Below are positions 57,675 to 64,000 of a DNA stretch of 64,000 nucleotides, piece by piece. The notes under the pieces were generated by a model. The model saw only the letters and a program-made list of their open reading frames with translations, was not told the origin of the DNA and searched no databases. Origin of the DNA: Takakia lepidozioides (lineage: Eukaryota > Streptophyta > Takakiopsida > Takakiales > Takakiaceae). The translations under genes were made by a program, and so were the position numbers. Where the stretch lies: the NCBI GenBank assembly GCA_030704615.1, contig CM060731.1, positions 21,018,001-21,082,000 on the forward strand, given 5' to 3'. Every line of letters begins with the position of its first letter. Within the stretch, counting starts at the first letter, position 1.

Positions 57675-60600
57675 CTACCACCCTTTACCAATAAGCCACA
57701 ACCAGTCGAGGGTGACACCCGAAAATAATCCAACCACCAGGAAGAATACTAGAATGTTTCCTAGTGCATTTTGTTCAGGTCCCTGCAATCCATAAGCAAA
57801 CAAGGACTCAGCGCTCACTCTACAATTCCCCTCAAAAGCTGATATTAAAAATCAACAGCATGTAGAGAATGTAAGGAGAGGGCTCATAAGCTAATGCTTG
57901 TGGTTCTTATTAGTGCTTGACTACTTCCCTGCTTCTCTTGTTCTTAAGAGTTTGGCTGCAAAAGTGTTTTAGATAATGACCAAGAATGCTTGGGGGAGAG
58001 AGAGTGCATACCAGGTAGCCCTTTGGAGCAGCCACAAACACACAGACAGTTAGGTAACCATTGGAAAGGCCCAATATGATGCAGAGCATTATCATCCAGC
58101 CTTGAGCCCCATATTTGGCTGTGAAATAGAAGGCTGGAATGAAAGCCAACCGTGATAAGGCAGCAATCACCAATCCCCGGCGGGATTCCAAAATCAACCC
58201 CTTTACTAAAATGATGCAACGACCAATTACATCTCCAACATTGAACATTGCTATCAATGTTATCGCATACCTGCAATATTGCATTGGACCAATATGTGTT
58301 ATCAGGTAAAGAGTACTATCCTCAGAAGGATAATACTTTGTTATTTCAGTGCGCTTGCGGTATGACCCCAGGGGATCTAACAACTCCTAGGTTGCGTAAC
58401 AGTCTCAGCATGGAACTACCATAGGTCTTCCACAGCCACGGTACTCCCATTTTTGTATTGAACTGCAGTCTCTCTAGCTGGAAATGTGATGTCTGGTTAA
58501 TTTGAAAACTTTTCAAGGATTGGTGATGTCCTGGGGACATGCAGATGTGATCCCCATGGGTTGACATGAGATACCCCAGGCACCTTTCTACTGGTAACAG
58601 GGATTTCTTTAAAATGAAGGCTAATGCAAGTTACATGAGAGCTTACGAATTCACAGGAGGCAGTTTCTTACCACGTTCCCAATTTGTGCTGCCCGGTGTC
58701 TTCAGAGAGAAAGCCTGGGAAGATGGAAAGGGTCAGCGAGTAGATTGCAACAATCACAAATGCATAGTCAGCATTTTGCTTCATGAGTTCCGGGTTGGTA
58801 AGGCGTGCCCGAGTCTGGACTGTTTTCTCTGCATCCTGCCATGTACATGTCAAACTCAAACATCAGATCATCACTTTTCTCAATCACGTGACAAAATGCT
58901 TACTCACACTGCGAGGTTAATGCCTGTTGCATGCACCTGGCGAGGCAGCCACCCCCCAAGAAGCAGCACACTCCTGTAGCTGATTCGAACTCAAATGTGA
59001 CACCAAAGTAGAGGCAAGAAAAGAGTATATACCATTGGTTGGTATATGATGATACCACTGTAGCACAGAAGCGTCGAACTTAATACCACAGGTATTAGAC
59101 TTTTGACTGGACTGCCAGTCACATGTAAATACATCCAGGACTGGAAAGACAGGAAAGACAGGAAGAATCAAAGTACAACCTCCTTGGAGAGCCCAAATAG
59201 CATATTGAACATTAAGACACCATGATGCTCATGAGACTAAGCATGAAGCATTACTGGTCTTCAGAGGCACTAGTACGTCAATGGATCTTTCAAAGATCAT
59301 GTCTGATTTGCCTGTTCCTGTCCTGTTTCATGGGGACAGCTGCTGCGGTGGGGTTTACAGTGGAAGAATTTCTGTAGAGAGGACATGTCTGAAGATAAGA
59401 CTTGCCTAAACCAGCTAGTTTGTGAGTTGATTGGCCTGCAATTGTAGCAATTTGGGGCTGCCCAGGAAGATAATGACCTTGCATCGAACTTCAGTGGCAC
59501 TGGCCATCTCTGCCAAGAGGATTGCAAAGGATGTGGTGCTCCATGCACCAATCATTCTTGCAAGATAACATATTTGATATAATTCCATATTCTTCGTCCA
59601 CACAGAGACAGACAAGACTTTTTTCCCCACATAATCCACCCACCTAAAGCACTCACCTTTTCATATTCCAAGGATGTCATGCGGCCAGCAGCCAGGTCTG
59701 CACCCACAGTCAAAGAACCCTCGGCCGCAGCCTTCGCACGAAAGTATTTGACCGACTCCAGGCGAGGGAAAATGAAGGCATATAGTAAAATGCATGTGAA
59801 CTCGAAAAATGCCGAAATAAAGAAAAATAGCACTGTCCCAGAGACCCCAACATCCAGACAATTTGTCAGGGTAGTGATTCTATTGGCGGTGAGCAGTTTT
59901 CCCTGACCATTTCCATCCTAGAACATCATGTCCTACCATGCTCTTCCACAATTGACAACAAGCAATGACTTCAAACAAAACCTATCATATTTGACTCACA
60001 TGTGAGGCTACAGTCAGAAAGGTGGGTAGTGAATTACGAGCACTCTTGCGAAGTCCATCTTTTGTCTCCGGAAAGCTGGCCTTGCAGATGAAGCGTAGAC
60101 CTGAAGTTATTACTCCCGAGGCAGCTAGGCCTGCAGAGAAAGCCTGCGACCACCAGACCATACCAAGATCATCGACCGAATTTGGGACATTGCTCATGGA
60201 GGATGTTGAAGAAAACAGCCCAAACTTGTCACACAAAGTTCAGGCAGAATATACGTGGTCATGGGATAGAATGCTAGTATGGGTGGAGGTTATCCTACGT
60301 GGTCAGCCCAGCCACAGGTGATCCATGACTTCACAAACGAGATGCCCTGCAGCTTTCTACTCTTGAGAGGGTTACCAACTCCAGTCGTTCTCCTGTTCTC
60401 CCTCCAAGCTTTCACTCTTTGGGATTCTCTGGTGGAGATGGGAGAAAAGCTTCAGATGGCACAGCGACTCATTTGAGGATGGAGAGCTTACAGAAGTCTG
60501 TGGATTCTATATGGATTAACTTACCTGTACGTAATTGGCACGCATAAATGAGACCTCCCCAAACAAGCCCCCTTGGACATGTGCATCCGCAACTCCAAAA

Positions 60601-62746
60601 CCTGCAATGAAAATACAGTTACCAATGTAGGGTCCAACGCCACCCCGTCCATGTGTGCCCAGGTCCAGCTGTCCAAACCCCATTCAGTTACACCCCGCAG
60701 CAAATACTTGGTCATGAGAGGATGAGAAACAAAGAAAGGAAGAAGTAAGAATGCCCCAGTTCTGTGGCGTCTGACATTGCTACATGGAGCCCATCCTACT
60801 CGGGTGACAATGTGCGCCCGGAACGGGCATGGCAGTCTCAAGGCCAAGTTGCAAGGTTGAAGGTTATTCTTGCTCGTGTCGAAAGGGGCATCTTGAGATG
60901 GAGAGAAGATACACACAGAGAGGTAGACACGCGTTGAGTCACAAGCACAACGGGAAGACCCAATTCGCACACCCTGCCCTTATGATCAGGGACCGGTAAT
61001 GGGTGCTCACAACAGGGATCCCAGAGTTCACACTGCCAATCGATGCACATCCCCCATTGGAGAGGCTTAAGCAAAGCAATTGATATTAGCCAGTAGTATT
61101 ATGACCAGTCTAAATCATTCGTAGTTATTGACAACATGTCTCCAGCTCTCAGGCATAGAGTTGGATTAGGGTAGGTCTGAATCACTTACAATAGGAATTA
61201 GTAACGTAAAAAGGAAGAAGAGAGCATATCCACCGAGAATGCGCAAGCGCGTGTTGATGTTGGCTTCAAAGTGCGTGAGAATAAAGATTGTGACAAGTGC
61301 AAATGGTTGATAGACCAATGTAAACACTCGTGCTGGGTGATAACCCTGCAGCCGGCAATATTTTTGTGAGCTTAATGAAACGAAATGAAATGAAATGGTA
61401 CTTTACGAGAAAGCTGTAGAAATGGTAGAATAAATTGTCTGTGGGCCTTGGCAGATGTTCAATGTCTTGTTTCCTTCAACAGCAGCCAAAAAGAATAACA
61501 TATCGTTTGGAGTCAAAGAAGACAGAGCTAAAAGCTTAAGTTGAAATCAATCACAACTGTCTGTATTACCACTCCCCTGGGAGTTCTTGAAGGTTTATAT
61601 GGGGATACGCCGGCCAAATACAGGTCCACCCTTATGCTTACAAGAAACACACATTGAACATTGATCGTAGCCACATGATTGACCTTCATCATCAAACCAT
61701 GAAGTATGGCGAATCTCCTTTTGAGAACTTCAAAAAGAGGACATAATAACAGAAAAGGACCTGAACAACCAGCCCAGAGAGAGAGAGGAGACATATTCAT
61801 TTTGACATCCACTGGTAGTGTAAGGGTCTATGGAGTGAAAAGAAACTTCGAAGTGAGATGGCCAATGTCACACTACGGTAGTCCTGAAGACTTGGTAGAG
61901 AGGGGAGAAATGAAATGAAATGATATGGTACTTTATAACGTCTGCGGAAAGCTCAAAGAGCTTATGGGAGGAGAGAAAGAAAGGAGGAGACTCACTGAAA
62001 ATTCGATAGAGAAGTAGTCTTCGACAGTCAGCATGCTATTCCATCCAAAGAGGCAGCCATTGCCCAGCAGCCAACACACTAGATACGCTGTCTTCCGACC
62101 CTGAATACAGGTGAAGGCGAGCTCAACACAACATCTGTTTTCAGGGCACAACTAACTTTCATTTCTTCTAAAGATTTCATGAAGGAAAAGCTACACGTGA
62201 CCCAAAATAAATCCCTTGTGATAGGAGAAAGTGAACGGAGTTATTGCACATCAACATGACAAATGTCCAGATTGAGCACGTAGAAAAGGTAACGTTTCGA
62301 CATTGAGACGTGGAAAACAGGAAATCGTTGGTGTCATACGAAAAGTGTAATTAATGTGTATTGTTACAGTTTCCTCATTGCCCAGGCGTTTGGGTAGCAG
62401 GACAGGAAAGACGGAGGACAATGGGAACGGATGAGACTGAAAAGATTGAGCAAGCTTAAATTGGACAAGGAAACTCTTCAAATGAATAGATGTGATCACT
62501 TTCGAAGTGTTTCCAGTCGTGGCAAATTTATAGAGAGATAACACTATGCACACTCTATGAAGTGTGAGAGCGAAAAAGGACTTCAACCTTCGACTATAGA
62601 ATTCAAAGCCCAATGCTATACCAACTGAGCTACACATTCCGGCTCTTGAGAGAACTCCGAGCGCCTTGATTAACAAGGCATAGAGAGAAATCTACCTTGA
62701 TGGGCTCCGTGCCCACGAACGCCACTGAATCCTTGGACTCCCCCAT
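57675..62746 (-). CDS. ENT: Equilibrative nucleoside transporter (SLC29/ENT), ten exons
   Basis: ENT proteins move nucleosides across the plasma or vacuolar membrane; plant members are often proton-coupled. Minus-strand exons: 62696-62746, 61996-62100, 61190-61345, 60623-60668, 60525-60601, 60000-60143, 59657-59902, 58672-58835, 58012-58270 and 57675-57782. They sum to 1356 nt, 451 residues, with every phase matching. The ATG (62746) opens a 17-residue exon MGESKDSVAFVGTEPIK. Membrane segments and motifs follow the family: AYLVCWLLGNGCLFGWNSML (TM1), VFTLVYQPFALVTIFI (TM2), GFGVADAHVQGGLFGEV (TM5 signature), AFSAGLAASGVITSGLRFI, SIFPGFLSEDTGQHKLGTWY, LAFIPAFYFTAKYGAQGW, LGLSNGYLTVCVFVAAPKGY and the end GPEQNALGNILVFFLV then LDWLWLIGKGW. 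Length is typical (about 420-450). All introns are GT-AG. Confidence 0.93.
62577..62642 (-). pseudogene. tRNA-like relic in ENT intron 1
   Basis: The minus strand reads GGAATGTGTAGCTCAGTTGG, a perfect A-box region, then GGGCTTTGAATTC (anticodon-loop-like) and AGGTTGAAGTCC (degenerate B box). The acceptor and anticodon arms do not pair well, so it is not a functional tRNA. It could be a tRNA pseudogene or a SINE head. It lies in ENT intron 1 and on the same strand. Confidence 0.5.
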
Positions 62747-64000
62747 GCCTCCTTATTGCCCACGGAAAGTTCAGTCTCACGCCATGGCACGTCAAAACCG
62801 AATTGTGCTACCCAACTGCAACCTACATGTAGCTGGTGCACAAAGAGGCCAGTATAAGAGGGATGGCAGACGATCAGAAGAACCCAATTGGAAAGTGCTG
62901 TCGCAGACAACACAAGCAAGGATCAAGCACGGATAGAATGCAGCTGGGCTTGAATTGAAGGTGGGCGCTGCCCACCCTCCAAGTGTAAGAAAGAAGGTCA
63001 ATTTTCTGCAGTATTCCCAAAATAAGTCCTCCCCCAAACCACCACTTGCTCGTCAAAACATGACTGTTTGACTGCATCTCCATCTCCTTGCGGACTCCAC
63101 CACCAAAACAGATTCCAAGCACACATGGAGGCAAAAAAATTCTAACATGCAGCAAAAGTTACACGGAGAATAACATACTGTCCAGGTTTGACTCTATTCT
63201 ATGGAGCAGACAAGCAGGATCCGTCCAATTGACCCGGGTCAAACCAATCCAGTTGCTCCACTGTTGTCCATGTCAACTGAAGAGCCAAGTGTTGTCTTCA
63301 TCAACCATGACACTGTTTACAGTGATGGCTGTCAGGAAGGGGGAGGCATCCATCTGGGCACACATTCATCACTACCCCTGCATTCTCCATGTTTGCATGC
63401 AAAGGATGTACATTGTGTTTTTGTGCCTGCAGATGATCTTACTATTGTGGTTGGTGGCAACGGAATTGTTTTGTGGGGTAGTATGATCCATTAGGCAAAG
63501 CATTTTCTCAATATATTTTTCACAACATGTACATCTTTACTGTTGCCAGTCTGCTGCAAGGCTGCTATTGCGTGCTATTCAAAACTTCTCACTGGAGGAT
63601 TGGTCCCTCTCTCAGCAACCCTTGCAACTCAGCTCGTCTTTGAAGCCTTCCGTGGTGTCTCAAAGGTCTACTTGCATCCACATGTTTTCCTTTTCAATTT
63701 TGTGTTTGATCATTAGGAGCAATGACCACATACACAGGGTATGGCTATCTGCTGGTCGGCCAAACTATTCTACTGTGAGCATCCTCTCTTGCTCCTGCGC
63801 ATAAAGAGCTTCCTCACTAAACATCAATTCTGAGACGTTTCTGTTAAAAGCTAAAAGAAAGATTGATTCCCAGGCATTGCGCTCCATGCCTAGAGGCATG
63901 CAGGCAATGCTTCCCACAATCTCCTCCGCGGGTATTTTGTGGACGGCGTCATTGAAGGCATACGCTCCATCTGCCAAAATCTCTCGAACCCTAGAGCTGA
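62747..64000. other. Upstream of ENT; unresolved frames to window end
   Basis: A plus frame at 63201-63494 (97 codons, containing PSVVFINHDTVYSDG and CVFVPADDLTIVVGGNGIVL) has clear protein-like composition and may be an exon of a plus-strand gene, but the family was not recognised. A minus frame at 63765-63977 (LADGAYAFNDAVHKIPAEEI) is similar in quality. No splice model or start was established, and the window ends here. Confidence 0.4.

Noticed and set aside
1-64000. CRISPR arrays, prokaryotic operons, integrases or toxin-antitoxin pairs
   Set aside because: Introns, PPR, F-box and SINE content show nuclear plant DNA; no direct-repeat/spacer array is present.

Overview
The window looks like nuclear DNA of a land plant, most likely a seedless one (fern, lycophyte or bryophyte grade). 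The evidence is pentatricopeptide-repeat (PPR) proteins with a DYW editing domain, spliced genes with short GT-AG introns, a plant-type RecX, a plant-type equilibrative nucleoside transporter, and abundant decayed transposons and SINEs. The species cannot be named from the sequence. There are no operons; genes are scattered among large repeat-rich stretches. Layout: (1) 1-13.2 kb is a same-strand PPR cluster: a broken PPR-DYW gene (1-2.2 kb), a short PPR scrap (7.85 kb), one intact DYW gene (8.59-10.69 kb) and a second broken copy (12.5-13.15 kb) that abuts a dead LINE. A four-exon minus-strand RecX gene lies between (3.36-5.44 kb). (2) 14.4-18.4 kb holds two DNA transposons: a 1.2 kb non-autonomous element with piggyBac-like TTAA/CCC ends, and a degraded DDE_1 (pogo/Tigger-type) transposase gene. 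(3) 18.4-39.7 kb is gene-poor. It has one F-box gene (23.8-24.9 kb), several tRNA-headed SINEs (some with perfect target-site duplications), a 5S rRNA fragment, two sibling inverted-repeat elements around 32 kb that preserve the same protein tail, AT-rich tandem arrays, a minisatellite and a fold-back repeat. (4) 39.7-46 kb is a nine-exon minus-strand Integrator subunit 4 / SIEL-type HEAT-repeat gene. (5) 46-52.5 kb is repeat-rich, with an unusual cluster of CCGGATAT words. (6) 52.6-56.0 kb is a five-exon plus-strand gene for an uncharacterised, largely disordered protein. (7) 57.7-62.7 kb is a ten-exon minus-strand equilibrative nucleoside transporter gene. The three large spliced gene models (RecX, INTS4/SIEL, ENT) were assembled by hand from exon homology and splice sites. 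In each, every exon length agrees with the reading phase across all junctions, which strongly suggests they are intact genes. The genes do not form an obvious pathway, although both the DYW-PPR protein and RecX are of families that usually act in organelles (RNA editing and organellar recombination surveillance). The most notable observations are the piggyBac-like element, the twin elements with a conserved coding tail, SINE families with clear duplications, and a probable GC-AG intron in RecX. I did not find a convincing multi-gene novel system.
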